Of a stretch of 21,224 nt of DNA, positions 1-7,958 are shown piece after piece (the first letter of the stretch is position 1; each line of letters starts with the position of its first letter). This stretch comes from JBQLZQ01 sp052168355 (GTDB lineage Bacteria; Pseudomonadota; Alphaproteobacteria; DSM-16000; Inquilinaceae), in contig JBQLZQ010000065.1 of the NCBI GenBank assembly GCA_052168355.1, positions 1 through 21,224 of the forward strand. Reading direction: 5' to 3'. The notes beneath the pieces are model-generated. The model was given only the letters and a program-made list of their open reading frames with translations, did no database searches and was not told the origin of the DNA. Both the position numbers and the translations under genes were made by a program.

Positions 1-46
1 CGCAACGGCCGGTGACAAAGCCTGGGCTGCCTCTGACGCCCCTCTC

Positions 47-1654
47 CTACTCCACCATCATCGCCTTCAGCGTCTCCAGCCGGTCGGCCTCGGCGGCCGG
101 TTTGTCCCAGCGGATGCGGTGGATGCGGGGGAAGCGCATGGCGACGCCGGATTTGTGGCGGGTGGAGGCGTGGACGCTGTCGAAGGCCACCTCCAGCACC
201 AGGTCCCGGGCCACCTCGCGCACCGGGCCGAAGCGCTTGACGGTGTTGTTGCGCACCCAGCGGTCGAGCTGGAGCAGCTCGTCGTCGGTGAAACCGAAAT
301 AGGCCTTGCCGACCGGCACCAGCTCCTCCCCCGCCTCTCCGTCGCCGGCCGGGCGCCAGGCGCCGAAGGTGTAGTCCGAGTAGAAGGACGAGCGTTTGCC
401 GTGGCCGCGCTGGGCGTACATCATCACCGTGTCCAGGGTCAGCGCCCCGCGCTTCCATTTGAACCACGGGCCCTTGGGGCGGCCGGCGACATAGGCGCTG
501 TCGGCGCGCTTGAGCATCAGCCCCTCGATGGCCCGCGCCCGGGCGCCGTCGCGCAAGGCCTCCAGCGTCGGCCAGTCGTCGAACGGGATCAGCGGCGACA
601 GATCCATGCGGCGGGGCGACGCGGTGTCGTACCAGCGCTCCAGCCGCTGGCGGCGGACGTCGAACGGCAGGGGGCGCAGATCCTCCGCCTCGTCAAAGAG
701 AATGTCGTAGAGCCGGACCCAGGCGGGATAGTCCCCCAGCATCTTGGCCGTCACCCGCTTGCGGTTGAGCCGCTGCTGCAGATGGTTGAAGGCGGCGACG
801 TCATTGTCGCGCACCACCAGAAGCTCGCCGTCGAGAACGGCGTCGAACGCCATGGCCTCGACGATCTCGGGGAAGGCGCCGCCGACATCGTCGCCGGTGC
901 GCGAGAACAGGCGCCGCTGGCCGCCCCGCGCGGCAAGCTGGACGCGGATGCCATCCCATTTCCATTCGGCGCGGTAGGCGGCGGGATCGAGCGCCGCCAG
1001 ATCCGCCTCCTCGCGCGGGTCGGCCAGGGGGTGGGCCAGCATCAGGGGGCGGAAGATCACGCGTTCGTCGATGCGGGGCCGGTCGGCGGCGCCGTCCAGC
1101 CAGGCGAACAGGTCGGCATAGGGCGGGGTCAGGCCGTGCCACACCTCCTCGATGTCCTCGACCTTCTGACCGCCGTACCGGGCCAGCGCGGTCTTGGCCA
1201 GGCGGGCGGACACACCGACGCGCAAACCGCCGGTGATGAGCTTGAGCAGGGCGTAGCGTTCCGACGGCCCCATCGCGTCGAGCCAGCCGGCGATCAGCCC
1301 CGGCACCTGGGCCCGGCCGGTCCGCGCCAGGGTCTCGACCACCTCGGTCACTCCCGGGGCCACGCCGGCGGCATTGGTTTCGGGCGTCGGCCAGATCAGC
1401 GACACCGTCTCGGCCAGGTCGCCGACGAAGTCGTAGGACCAGCCGAACAGCTCCGGGTCCACCCGTTCGGCCACCAGGCCGCGGATCATGCCGGGCTTGG
1501 CGGTGGCGAAGCTGAGATCGCCGGTCAGCGCCGCCAGGGCGTGGCCGCGGTCCGGATCCGGCGCGTGGGCGAAATAGTCGGCGATCAACCGCAGCTTGCC
1601 GTTGCGCGACGGCGTGAACACCAGCCCGTCGATCAAGGACGCGAACGCCTTCAT
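47..1654 (-). CDS. ATP-dependent DNA ligase of the ligase-associated repair cluster
   Basis: This 535-residue protein seals DNA nicks using ATP. It belongs to the bacterial family found with an exonuclease, an Lhr-like helicase and a phosphoesterase, often annotated as 'cisplatin damage response ATP-dependent DNA ligase'. Visible motifs are the adenylated lysine in EWKWDGIRV (K232, motif I), LDGELLVV (motif III), EGLMLKR (motif IV) and WFKWKR (motif V), followed by an OB-fold C-terminus. The N-terminal ~200 residues form the DNA-binding domain typical of this ligase type. The start was set at the ATG that overlaps the exonuclease stop codon (ATGA). The frame stays open 35 codons further upstream, but that stretch is low-complexity R/G/A/P read inside the exonuclease gene and is unlikely to be translated. 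The overlap implies translational coupling with the exonuclease. Length and motifs look complete. The family call is firm; the in vivo damage substrate is not known from sequence. Confidence 0.95.
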   Translation of the reverse strand: MKAFASLIDGLVFTPSRNGKLRLIADYFAHAPDPDRGHALAALTGDLSFATAKPGMIRGLVAERVDPELFGWSYDFVGDLAETVSLIWPTPETNAAGVAPGVTEVVETLARTGRAQVPGLIAGWLDAMGPSERYALLKLITGGLRVGVSARLAKTALARYGGQKVEDIEEVWHGLTPPYADLFAWLDGAADRPRIDERVIFRPLMLAHPLADPREEADLAALDPAAYRAEWKWDGIRVQLAARGGQRRLFSRTGDDVGGAFPEIVEAMAFDAVLDGELLVVRDNDVAAFNHLQQRLNRKRVTAKMLGDYPAWVRLYDILFDEAEDLRPLPFDVRRQRLERWYDTASPRRMDLSPLIPFDDWPTLEALRDGARARAIEGLMLKRADSAYVAGRPKGPWFKWKRGALTLDTVMMYAQRGHGKRSSFYSDYTFGAWRPAGDGEAGEELVPVGKAYFGFTDDELLQLDRWVRNNTVKRFGPVREVARDLVLEVAFDSVHASTRHKSGVAMRFPRIHRIRWDKPAAEADRLETLKAMMVE

Positions 1655-2706
1655 GCGCCGTCGTCCTCCTCGAAACCGACCAGGGCCAGGGCCCGGCCGC
1701 GCCGCCCCTGCCGCCCGGCCTCGTGCACCAGCGCTTCCTCGCGCCCGTGGGTCACCCACACCTCGGGCGCGTCGACCTCCGCCATGGTCGTGGTCAGCTC
1801 GTCCCAGTCGGCATGGTCGGAGACGATCAGCGGCAGTTCGACGCCGCGCTGGCGGGCCCGCTGGCGCACCCGCATCCAGCCCGAGGCCGCAGCGACCACC
1901 GGGTCCGGCAGGCGGCGCGACCAGCGGTCGGCGATGGCCGACGGCGGCGCCAACACGATCTGGCCCTTCAGCGCGTCGCGGGCCAGACCGGTGATGGGCA
2001 GCAGCGGACCCAAAGGCACGCCCAGCCTTTCATAGAGGTCGCACAGCGCGACCAGCGCGCCGTGAACATAGATCGGCCGGTCATAGCCGGCCCGGCGCAA
2101 CAGCGCGATCACCCGCTGGCACTTGCCGAGGGCATAGGTGCCGACCACATGAGCGCGCTCGGGAAATACCTCCAGGGAGTGCAGCAGACGGGCGATCTCG
2201 TCTTCCGCCGGCGGGTGGCGGAAGACCGGCAGGCCGAAGGTCGCCTCGGTCACGAACAGGTCGCACGGCACCGGCTCGAACGGCGCGCAGGTCGGGTCCG
2301 CCCGCCGCTTGTAGTCGCCGGAGATGACGGCGCGGCAGCCCTTGTACTCCAGCACCGCCTGGGCGCTGCCCAGCACATGACCGGCCGGCACCAGGCGCAG
2401 CGTGACCGGGCCGATCTTTATCGTTTCGCCATGGGCCAGCGGCTGCAGCGTTCCGCCCGCCGCGTCGCCATAGCGGGTGCGCATGATGGCCAGCGTGTCG
2501 GGCGTGGCCAGCACGTGGCGGTTGCCGGGCCGGGCGTGGTCGGCGTGGCCGTGGGTGACCACCGCGCGGTCCACCGGGCGCATGGGATCGATGTAAAAGC
2601 CGCCGGGTTCGACCAGCAGGCCCTCGGGCCGGACCTTCAACCACTGGGCGGGCCGGGGCGAGGTGGCGGGCGCGGACGGGAGGGGTGAAAACGGAGACTG
2701 TTCCAT
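1651..2706 (-). CDS. ligase-associated exonuclease (metallo-beta-lactamase fold)
   Basis: The product (351 residues from this start) is a metallo-beta-lactamase/beta-CASP-type nuclease of the ligase-associated exonuclease family, related to mRNA 3'-end processing factors but encoded in a DNA-repair cluster. The zinc-binding signature THGHADH (HxHxDH) is at residues 51-57, preceded by the family-typical GGFYIDPMRPVDRAVV. Further metal-site stretches include GHVLGSAQ and ISGDYK. It probably trims DNA ends so that the co-transcribed ligase can seal them. The upstream in-frame ATG at 2734-2736 would add ten residues. I prefer 2706 because a -10-like GATATT lies six bases before it, and neither ATG has a Shine-Dalgarno sequence. 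It heads a two-gene leftward operon with the ligase (4-bp overlap). Confidence 0.92.
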   Translation of the reverse strand: MEQSPFSPLPSAPATSPRPAQWLKVRPEGLLVEPGGFYIDPMRPVDRAVVTHGHADHARPGNRHVLATPDTLAIMRTRYGDAAGGTLQPLAHGETIKIGPVTLRLVPAGHVLGSAQAVLEYKGCRAVISGDYKRRADPTCAPFEPVPCDLFVTEATFGLPVFRHPPAEDEIARLLHSLEVFPERAHVVGTYALGKCQRVIALLRRAGYDRPIYVHGALVALCDLYERLGVPLGPLLPITGLARDALKGQIVLAPPSAIADRWSRRLPDPVVAAASGWMRVRQRARQRGVELPLIVSDHADWDELTTTMAEVDAPEVWVTHGREEALVHEAGRQGRRGRALALVGFEEDDGA

Positions 2707-2712
2707 CCCGAC

Positions 2713-2764
2713 AATATCGGTCGCGGCGGCGGCCATGGCCAGGGGCGGGTCGCGATGCTATATC
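2713..2764. promoter_or_regulatory. putative face-to-face divergent promoter sharing one -35 hexamer
   Basis: The self-complementary hexamer TGGCCA (2736-2741) has a 17-base spacer on both sides. To the right lies TATATC (2759-2764), pointing at the flavin reductase. To the left lies GATATT on the minus strand (2718-2713), pointing at the exonuclease. Each half matches sigma-70 hexamers at about four of six positions. The predicted transcription starts fall on or within two bases of the start codons at 2773 and 2706. This is a reading by eye with modest hexamer matches. Confidence 0.35.
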
Positions 2765-2772
2765 CGCTTGCT

Positions 2773-3348
2773 ATGAGTCGCTCGCCACAAATCGTGATCC
2801 TGTCCGGCAGCCCCCGCCGCCGGTCCTATACGTTGAGCCTGGCGCATGCGGTCGCCGAGGCGCTGCGCCGGCGCGGCGCGGCGGTGGACCTGACGGACCT
2901 GCGCCAGGCCGGGCTGCCGCCCAGCGACCCCGACCATGCCGACGATCCGGCCGGTCATCCCGACGCCGCCGTGCGCGCGCTGGCGGCCCGGGTCGCCGCC
3001 GCCGACGCCGTGGTGCTGGCGACGCCGGTCTATCACAATTCCTACAGCGGGCTGCTCAAGAATGCCCTGGACAGCCTGCCCTCGCGGCTGATGGACGCCA
3101 AGCCGGTGGGGCTGATCGGCCATGGCGGCAACCGGTCGACCCAAGCCGTCGATCATCTGCGCATCGTGGTCCGGGGCATGGCCGGCGTCGCCATCCCGTC
3201 GCAGGTGTGCACCGCCAAGTCCGACTATGCCCCCGCCGCCGATGCCGAAGGGCTGTACGAACTGACGGCGGCCGATATCGGCGGCAGGATCGACCGACTG
3301 TGCGATCAGCTTCTGTCGTTCAGCGCCATGATGCGGGCCAGCGCATGA
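2773..3348 (+). CDS. NADPH-dependent FMN reductase family flavoprotein
   Basis: This 191-residue protein has a flavodoxin-like fold of the NADPH-dependent FMN reductase family (SsuE/azoreductase type). The FMN phosphate-binding loop ILSGSPRRRS starts near residue 9, and the family motif ATPVYHNSYSGLLKNALD follows near residues 79-96. It would use NADPH to reduce FMN or a small substrate; the substrate cannot be told from sequence. It is the first gene of a tight operon, with its stop overlapping the psuK start as ATGA, so a role beside pseudouridine breakdown is suggested by position only. An in-frame ATG at 2755 would add six residues and has a purine-rich AGGGG upstream. I chose 2773 because the conserved fold begins right after it and a possible -10 lies between the two ATGs. 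The start is uncertain; the family is not. Confidence 0.85.
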   Translation: MSRSPQIVILSGSPRRRSYTLSLAHAVAEALRRRGAAVDLTDLRQAGLPPSDPDHADDPAGHPDAAVRALAARVAAADAVVLATPVYHNSYSGLLKNALDSLPSRLMDAKPVGLIGHGGNRSTQAVDHLRIVVRGMAGVAIPSQVCTAKSDYAPAADAEGLYELTAADIGGRIDRLCDQLLSFSAMMRASA

Positions 3349-4298
3349 GCAAAGCGCCAAAACCGCCCCCGCCGGGCCCCATCGCCTGCATCGGCGCGGC
3401 CAACCTGGACCGCAAGGCGCGGGCCGTCGGGCCGGTGGTGCTGGGCAGCTCCAACCCGGTGAGCGTGACCCTGGCGCCCGGCGGCGTCGCCCGCAACGTG
3501 GCCGAGACCCTGACCCGCCTGGGCTGCGCCGTGCGCATGGTCGCCGGCGTCGGTCGGGACGCGGACGGCGACCGGCTGCTGGTCGGCCTGAGGGCGCTGG
3601 GCATCGACACCGAAGGCGTTGCGCGGGTCGACGGCCGGACGACGGCGACCTACACCGCCCTGGTCGACAGGGACGGCGAGATGGTGGTGGCGCTGGCCGA
3701 CATGGATATCCACGACGCGCTGACGCCCGACGCCATCGATACGGACCATCTGGGCGACTGCGCCTTCTGGTTCCTGGATACCAACCTGCCGGCCGACACC
3801 CTGCGTCATCTGCTGCAGGCGCGGCCGGCCGGCGTGCAGGTGGCGGTGGACTGCGTGTCCGTGGCCAAGGCGGTGCGGCTGGACGGGTTGCTCGACCGCA
3901 TCGATCTGCTGTTCGCCAACGCCGACGAGGCCACGGCGCTGACCGGCCTGCCCGTGCGCGCGCCGCTGGAGGTGCTGTCGGTCGCCGAGACGCTGCGCGA
4001 CGCCGGGGTCGGCGCGGCGGTGATCGGCCGCGGCCAGGACGGCGTGGCCGTGGCCGCCGACGGCGTGCATGAATTCCTGCCGGCCGCGCCGGCCACGGTG
4101 ACGGAGGTCACCGGCGCCGGCGACGCGCTGGCCGCGGGCACCCTGTTCGGCCTGGTCACTGGATTGGCCATGATGCCGTCGGTACGGCTGGGGCTGGCGA
4201 CCGCCGCGTTCGCCGTCGAGGTCATGGAAAGCGTCAACCCGGCGCTGCACCCCGACGCCGTGCTGGCCCGCGCCAAGGTGGCGGTGGACGGGCCATGA
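3345..4298 (+). CDS. psuK: pseudouridine kinase (PfkB family)
   Basis: This 317-residue PfkB/ribokinase-family sugar kinase most likely phosphorylates pseudouridine to pseudouridine 5'-phosphate. The N-terminal GAANLDRKARA (residues 18-28) and GGVARNVAETLTRLG (46-60) are typical of the pseudouridine kinase branch. The second PfkB signature, VTEVTGAGDALAAG, carries the anion-hole GAGD with catalytic Asp260. The specific call rests on the next gene, psuG, whose start overlaps this stop by 4 bp (ATGA). The upstream flavin reductase overlaps in the same way, so three genes are translationally coupled. The proline-rich N-terminus (residues 4-11) is probably disordered. Kinases of this family differ in substrate, so without psuG the call would be only 'PfkB kinase'. 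Confidence 0.9.
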   Translation: MSKAPKPPPPGPIACIGAANLDRKARAVGPVVLGSSNPVSVTLAPGGVARNVAETLTRLGCAVRMVAGVGRDADGDRLLVGLRALGIDTEGVARVDGRTTATYTALVDRDGEMVVALADMDIHDALTPDAIDTDHLGDCAFWFLDTNLPADTLRHLLQARPAGVQVAVDCVSVAKAVRLDGLLDRIDLLFANADEATALTGLPVRAPLEVLSVAETLRDAGVGAAVIGRGQDGVAVAADGVHEFLPAAPATVTEVTGAGDALAAGTLFGLVTGLAMMPSVRLGLATAAFAVEVMESVNPALHPDAVLARAKVAVDGP

Positions 4299-5206
4299 CG
4301 GCGGACGACCGGCTGCGGCTGGCGCCGGAGGTGCAGCGCGCGCTCGATACCGGACAGCCGGTGGTGGCGCTGGAATCGACGATCATCGCCCACGGCATGC
4401 CCTATCCGCGCAATGTGGAGACGGCGCGCGCGGTCGAAGCCGCGATCCGGAACGCGGGCGCGGTGCCGGCGACCATCGCCGTCATGGACGGTCGGATCCG
4501 GGTCGGGCTGGACAAGGATGCGCTCGACAGGCTGGGCCGGGGCGACGACGTGGCCAAGCTGAGCCGCCGCGACCTGGCCGTGGCCCTGGCCACCGGCCGC
4601 ACCGGAGCGACCACCGTCGCCGCGACCATGGCGGCCGCCCATCTGGCCGGCATCGAGGTCTTCGCCACCGGCGGCATCGGCGGCGTCCATCGCGGCGCGG
4701 ACACCAGCTTCGATGTGTCCGCCGATCTGGACGAGCTGGCGCGCACGCCGGTGATGGTCGTCTGTGCCGGCGCGAAGTCGATCCTGGACCTGCCCAAGAC
4801 CCTTGAATACCTGGAGACGCGGGGCGTGCCGGTGCTGGGCTTCGGCACCGACCGGTTTCCAGCCTTCTACAGCCGCGAGAGCGGCCTGGATCTGGAGCAT
4901 CGCTGCGACAGCGCCGCGGCGGTTGCGGCGGTCTGGCGGGCGCACCGCGACCTGGGCGGCGGCGGTGCGGTGATCGCCAACCCGATCCCCGAAGACGCGG
5001 CCCTGTCGGCCGCCGACATCGACGCGGTCATCGGCGCGGCCTTGGACGAGGCGGCGCGGCAAGGCATCGCCGGCAAGGATGTCACGCCCTATCTTCTGTC
5101 CCGCATCGTCGCCCTGACCGGTGGCCGCAGCCTGGACGCCAACATCGCCCTGGTGCTCAACAACGCCCGGGTCGGGGCGGCCATCGCCGCGGCCCTGGCA
5201 GGCTAG
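4295..5206 (+). CDS. psuG: pseudouridine-5'-phosphate glycosidase
   Basis: PsuG reversibly cleaves the C-C glycosidic bond of pseudouridine 5'-phosphate to uracil and ribose 5-phosphate, completing cytoplasmic pseudouridine salvage after PsuK. The 303 residues match the family's usual length and are highly conserved: ALESTIIAHGMPYP with Glu27, AKLSRRDL with Lys88, FATGGIGGVHRGA (123-135), DVSADLDEL with Asp144, and CAGAKSILDLPKTLEYLE with Lys161. These correspond to E. coli Glu31, Lys93, Asp149 and the Schiff-base lysine Lys166. The C-terminal SLDANIALVLNNARVGAAIA is also family-typical. The ATG overlaps the psuK stop. The gene ends only 9 bp from the convergent nucleosidase gene, leaving no room for a conventional terminator between them. 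Confidence 0.97.
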   Translation: MTADDRLRLAPEVQRALDTGQPVVALESTIIAHGMPYPRNVETARAVEAAIRNAGAVPATIAVMDGRIRVGLDKDALDRLGRGDDVAKLSRRDLAVALATGRTGATTVAATMAAAHLAGIEVFATGGIGGVHRGADTSFDVSADLDELARTPVMVVCAGAKSILDLPKTLEYLETRGVPVLGFGTDRFPAFYSRESGLDLEHRCDSAAAVAAVWRAHRDLGGGGAVIANPIPEDAALSAADIDAVIGAALDEAARQGIAGKDVTPYLLSRIVALTGGRSLDANIALVLNNARVGAAIAAALAG

Positions 5207-5215
5207 CGAACCGAC

Positions 5216-5983
5216 TCAAACGGCGGCGACGACGCGGCGCATGACGGCGGCGGCCAGGCCCGCCGTTTCCGACAGAAAGGCCGGGAAGTCGACATGGCTG
5301 TCGGCGCCGGCGAGATCGCTGAGCGCGCGCACGACCACCCACGGGATACCGAAGCGCCCGGCGACCTGGGCCACGGCGGCGCCCTCCATCTCCACCGCCA
5401 GACCACCGAAATCGTCGTGCAGCCGGTGTCGCGTGGCGGCGCAGTTGAGAAAGCTGTCGCCGGTCAGGATCGTACCGAACCGGAGGACCGGACGGCGCGG
5501 CATGCCACCGGCCGCCCGGGCCCCCAGCGATGGCAGGGCAAGACCGTCGAGCGCCCCGCGCAGCCGCGCCTCCAGCGGTGCGGGCATGTCGTAGCCGTGG
5601 GCCGTGTCCACCCCCGGCAGCGGCGGTACGCCGGGCTGGTAGACGACGATCCGCCCGTCCACCAGGGCGCCGTAGTCGTGACAGACCAGCCGGGTGGCGA
5701 CCACCACGTCGCCGACCCCCAGATCGGGATCGAGCCCGCCGGCGACGCCGGAAAAGGTCAGCGCCCGGCAGCCGAACTCCCGCGCCAGCAGGGTGGCGAC
5801 CAGGGCCGCGTTGACCTTGCCGATCCCGGCTTCGACCGCGACCACCGCCCGGCCGTCGATGGCGCCTGTGCGAAAGACCAGACCGGCCACCTCCCGCCGG
5901 TCGTGTTCCCGGAAATGCTCCCCGAACCGGGCCAGTTCCTCCGGGATCGCGGTGATGAGGCCGATGGGCGCGGTCTGGGTCAT
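5216..5983 (-). CDS. mtnN: 5'-methylthioadenosine/S-adenosylhomocysteine nucleosidase-type protein
   Basis: This 255-residue member of the PNP/UDP phosphorylase superfamily would hydrolyse MTA and SAH to adenine plus the thioribose product, clearing by-products of SAM-dependent reactions. The N-terminal IGLITAIPEEL holds the family glutamate (residues 14/15; E. coli Glu12). FSGVAGGLDPDLGVGDVVVA is the substrate-binding loop. VEMEGAAVAQVA followed by VVRALSDLAG holds the catalytic Glu and Asp (E. coli Glu174, Asp197). It is somewhat longer than E. coli MtnN (232), with an insertion near residues 105-170, so a related nucleosidase such as futalosine hydrolase remains possible. No Shine-Dalgarno sequence precedes the ATG. 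Instead a TATCCT hexamer sits seven bases before it, suggesting a leaderless start. The gene stands alone, convergent with psuG. Confidence 0.82.
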   Translation of the reverse strand: MTQTAPIGLITAIPEELARFGEHFREHDRREVAGLVFRTGAIDGRAVVAVEAGIGKVNAALVATLLAREFGCRALTFSGVAGGLDPDLGVGDVVVATRLVCHDYGALVDGRIVVYQPGVPPLPGVDTAHGYDMPAPLEARLRGALDGLALPSLGARAAGGMPRRPVLRFGTILTGDSFLNCAATRHRLHDDFGGLAVEMEGAAVAQVAGRFGIPWVVVRALSDLAGADSHVDFPAFLSETAGLAAAVMRRVVAAV

Positions 5984-6076
5984 GGGAGGGAGGATAGCGG
6001 AGCCGGCTACCGCAGGCGATGGCGCTTTCTCACGGTTCCCGGATCACGGCGCGTAGTCGAACTTCGGACGCCAGCC

Positions 6077-6526
6077 CTAAAGATACCCCAGCGCCCGGCC
6101 GCAGGCGATGACCGCCAGCCACAAGCAGAGCGACAGGGCGCCCGCCGCCTTCCACCGCGGCGACGGACCGGCTAGGCGGCGCAGCAGCAGGGCATTGGCC
6201 ACGGCGGCCAGGATCAGCAGCAGCTTGATTTGGAACAGCGGCATGGCGGCGTAGTCGGTGGCGCCGACCGAGAACAGCAGCGCGCCGGTGGCGGCGGCAA
6301 GGACAAGGCCGGCCACCGAAACCGGCACCAGCACCCGTGCAAGATCAGGAACGGGCACCGACCGCCAGAAACCCATCAGCCTGAGGTCCAGCGGCACGAT
6401 GGACCCGAACAGAAGCGCTATGCCCACGATATGGCCGGCATTGACGGCGGCATAGCCCCAGCGCGCCACCCGCAGGCCGGAGGCGATCGCCGATCCCTCG
6501 ATGGCACTCAAAAGCTCGGCCAGCAC
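6077..6526 (-). CDS. small four-helix membrane protein (DUF6644-like)
   Basis: This 149-residue protein has about four hydrophobic segments, near residues 22-45, 62-87, 92-115 and 126-147. The first contains a conserved-looking histidine in VNAGHIVGIALLFGS (H32), followed by LDLRLMGFWRSVPVPDLARV. That pattern is what I recognise as the DUF6644 family of uncharacterised inner-membrane proteins. It lies 30 bp downstream of the exported DUF6152-like gene on the same strand, so the two are probably one transcript and may work together at the cytoplasmic membrane. The overall look (few helices, membrane histidine) recalls CopD-type or cytochrome-like membrane proteins, but this is only resemblance. 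No enzymatic motif is visible. Confidence 0.75.
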   Translation of the reverse strand: MLAELLSAIEGSAIASGLRVARWGYAAVNAGHIVGIALLFGSIVPLDLRLMGFWRSVPVPDLARVLVPVSVAGLVLAAATGALLFSVGATDYAAMPLFQIKLLLILAAVANALLLRRLAGPSPRWKAAGALSLCLWLAVIACGRALGYL

Positions 6527-6556
6527 GGCCGATCCCGCGGTCTGACTGCGAAACCG

Positions 6557-6934
6557 CTAGTCGCGGTCGGGGTAGAGATCGTAGAGGGCGCCGCCGATCA
6601 TTACCCGCTCGGCCTTGATCCGCAGTTCCCCGGGGTCCGCCGAGCGCTGGCCGATGATGGTCAGCTCCGTCCCTTCGGCCAGCATGGCATCGGTCAGCCC
6701 CGCCCGTTCGTTGCGCCAGGGCTGGCCAACCTCCGCCGTCCAGACCTCGCCCTCGGCGTCCACGGTCAGAACCCCGTGCGGGTTGCCCAGGCGGACCGAG
6801 GTGACGATGCCGGTCAGCTCGATGTTGCCGTCCTCGGTCCACCGCCAGCCGTGATGGGCCAGCGCCAACCCCGGCGCGAGGACCACGAGACTCAAACCCG
6901 CCGCCGCCTTCAAGACCGTCCGTCTGCCGATCAT
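6557..6934 (-). CDS. Tat-exported DUF6152-like periplasmic protein
   Basis: This 125-residue protein starts with a signal peptide carrying a twin-arginine motif (GRRTVLK, residues 3-9), a hydrophobic stretch and an ALA|HH cleavage site at about residue 26. The mature part would begin with His-His-Gly and contains IELTGIVTSVRLGNPHGVL. 'AHH' followed by 'GxVxxxxxxNPH' is the hallmark I associate with DUF6152. The mature domain is about 99 residues, all-beta in appearance, with no cysteine. The ATG is preceded by a clear GAGGGGAG Shine-Dalgarno at good spacing, which excludes the much longer open frame upstream. It is followed by the DUF6644-like membrane gene. The function is unknown; the Tat signal and histidine-rich N-terminus suggest, but do not prove, a metal-binding role. 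Confidence 0.82.
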   Translation of the reverse strand: MIGRRTVLKAAAGLSLVVLAPGLALAHHGWRWTEDGNIELTGIVTSVRLGNPHGVLTVDAEGEVWTAEVGQPWRNERAGLTDAMLAEGTELTIIGQRSADPGELRIKAERVMIGGALYDLYPDRD

Positions 6935-7110
6935 CGGTCGCTCCCCTCGAATATCGATGTCAGTCCTATCCGAACATGTGGTGCGCCGATGGCGCAGGTA
7001 AACACCTTCGGACGGAGTGCAGGTCGCTTGCCGGACACAAAGCCGCTCTTGTTGAGACGCGCGGTATCCCGATGCCGACAGGTTTCCCCTTGATGGCGCC
7101 GCAACGCGGA

Positions 7111-7884
7111 TCAGACAAGATCCCAGGCGCTCCAGTTTTCCTCGACATGGGCGATGGAGGTCGTGCCGGGGATGACGATGATGTTGGGCGCGCGCTTCAG
7201 CAGCCAGGCCAGGGCCTCGCGCGGCGCCAGCGTGGCGCCGCGCCGCATCGGGTTGGCGCCGAGCGGCCCATAGGGAATGAAGGCGATGCCGCGCTGCCCC
7301 GTATAGTCGACCAAATCGGCGTGATCCGTTTCCGCCATGTTGAAGCGGTTCTGGACGCTGGCGATGGGCCCCACGTCCAACGCCCGGTCGAGATCGGCCC
7401 GCGTCACGTTGGACAGACCGATATGGCCGATGCGCCCGTCCGCCCTGGCTTCCGCGAGCGCGGCGACGGATGTCTCGATCGGGGTTTCGGGATCGACGCG
7501 GTGCAACTGGAAGAGATCGATCCTGTCCCGCCGCAGATTGACCAGCGCCTTGTCTATCTGGCGCAGCAGCGTGTCGCGCGATCCGTCGACCACGATCCGG
7601 CCGGGCTCGGGCTTGTCCACCCCACCCTTGGTGGCAAGAACGACGGGGCGGCCCTCCAGCGCCTCGCCGACGATGCGATCGGCGCTTTCGGGCCCATAGG
7701 CCCAGGCGCTGTCGAAGAAGCCGACACCCAGGTCGGCGGCCGCGCGCAGAAGGGCCTTGCCCCCGTCCCAATCCGGATAGGGTCCAAAATTGCCCGGCTG
7801 TCCGGTCAACCGCATGGCGCCATAGCCCAGACGGTTCACCTCAAGCGATCCACCGAGCCGATAGGTGCGCGAAATGTCGGTCAT
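7111..7884 (-). CDS. aldo/keto reductase
   Basis: This 257-residue NADPH-dependent aldo/keto reductase, slightly short for the family, would reduce an aldehyde or ketone. The catalytic tetrad is visible: Asp58 and Tyr63 in FFDSAWAYGP, Lys86 in VLATKGG and His128 in DLFQLHRVDP. The C-terminal cofactor-binding stretch is IIVIPGTTSIAHVEEN. The start MTDISRTYRLGG was chosen because AGGAG lies seven to eight bases upstream; in-frame ATGs at 7902 and 7956 lie at or beyond that site. It is transcribed divergently from a LysR-type regulator 112 bp away, which is the usual arrangement for a regulator controlling its neighbour. The leader contains a GC-rich hairpin (7904-7925). The substrate is unknown. 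Confidence 0.92.
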   Translation of the reverse strand: MTDISRTYRLGGSLEVNRLGYGAMRLTGQPGNFGPYPDWDGGKALLRAAADLGVGFFDSAWAYGPESADRIVGEALEGRPVVLATKGGVDKPEPGRIVVDGSRDTLLRQIDKALVNLRRDRIDLFQLHRVDPETPIETSVAALAEARADGRIGHIGLSNVTRADLDRALDVGPIASVQNRFNMAETDHADLVDYTGQRGIAFIPYGPLGANPMRRGATLAPREALAWLLKRAPNIIVIPGTTSIAHVEENWSAWDLV

Positions 7885-7903
7885 CGTTTCGTCTCCTGTC
7901 ATA

Positions 7904-7925
7904 AACGCGGCCCTCGGCCGCCGTT
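7904..7925 (-). other. GC-rich hairpin in the aldo/keto reductase leader
   Basis: GCGGCC (7907-7912) pairs with GGCCGC (7916-7921) around a three-base loop. The stem extends by three more pairs past a single bulged base (AAC/GTT). It sits about eight bases upstream of the Shine-Dalgarno of the reductase, so it would be in the mRNA leader. Its role is unknown; it may be chance in GC-rich DNA. Confidence 0.3.
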
Positions 7926-7958
7926 CAACCGAAGATGGCCGGTCGCGCGGTATCACGG

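Noticed and set aside
119..2035. Long plus-strand open frame (over 600 codons) opposite the ligase and exonuclease genes
   Set aside because: It is the antisense frame of two clearly conserved genes in GC-rich DNA. The translation is rich in G, Q, H, A and R with no recognisable domain.
6982..6996. TGCGCC-GAT-GGCGCA inverted repeat upstream of the DUF6152-like gene
   Set aside because: It is a six-base stem of purely GC-type sequence with no T-tract and no known operator form. It could be chance.
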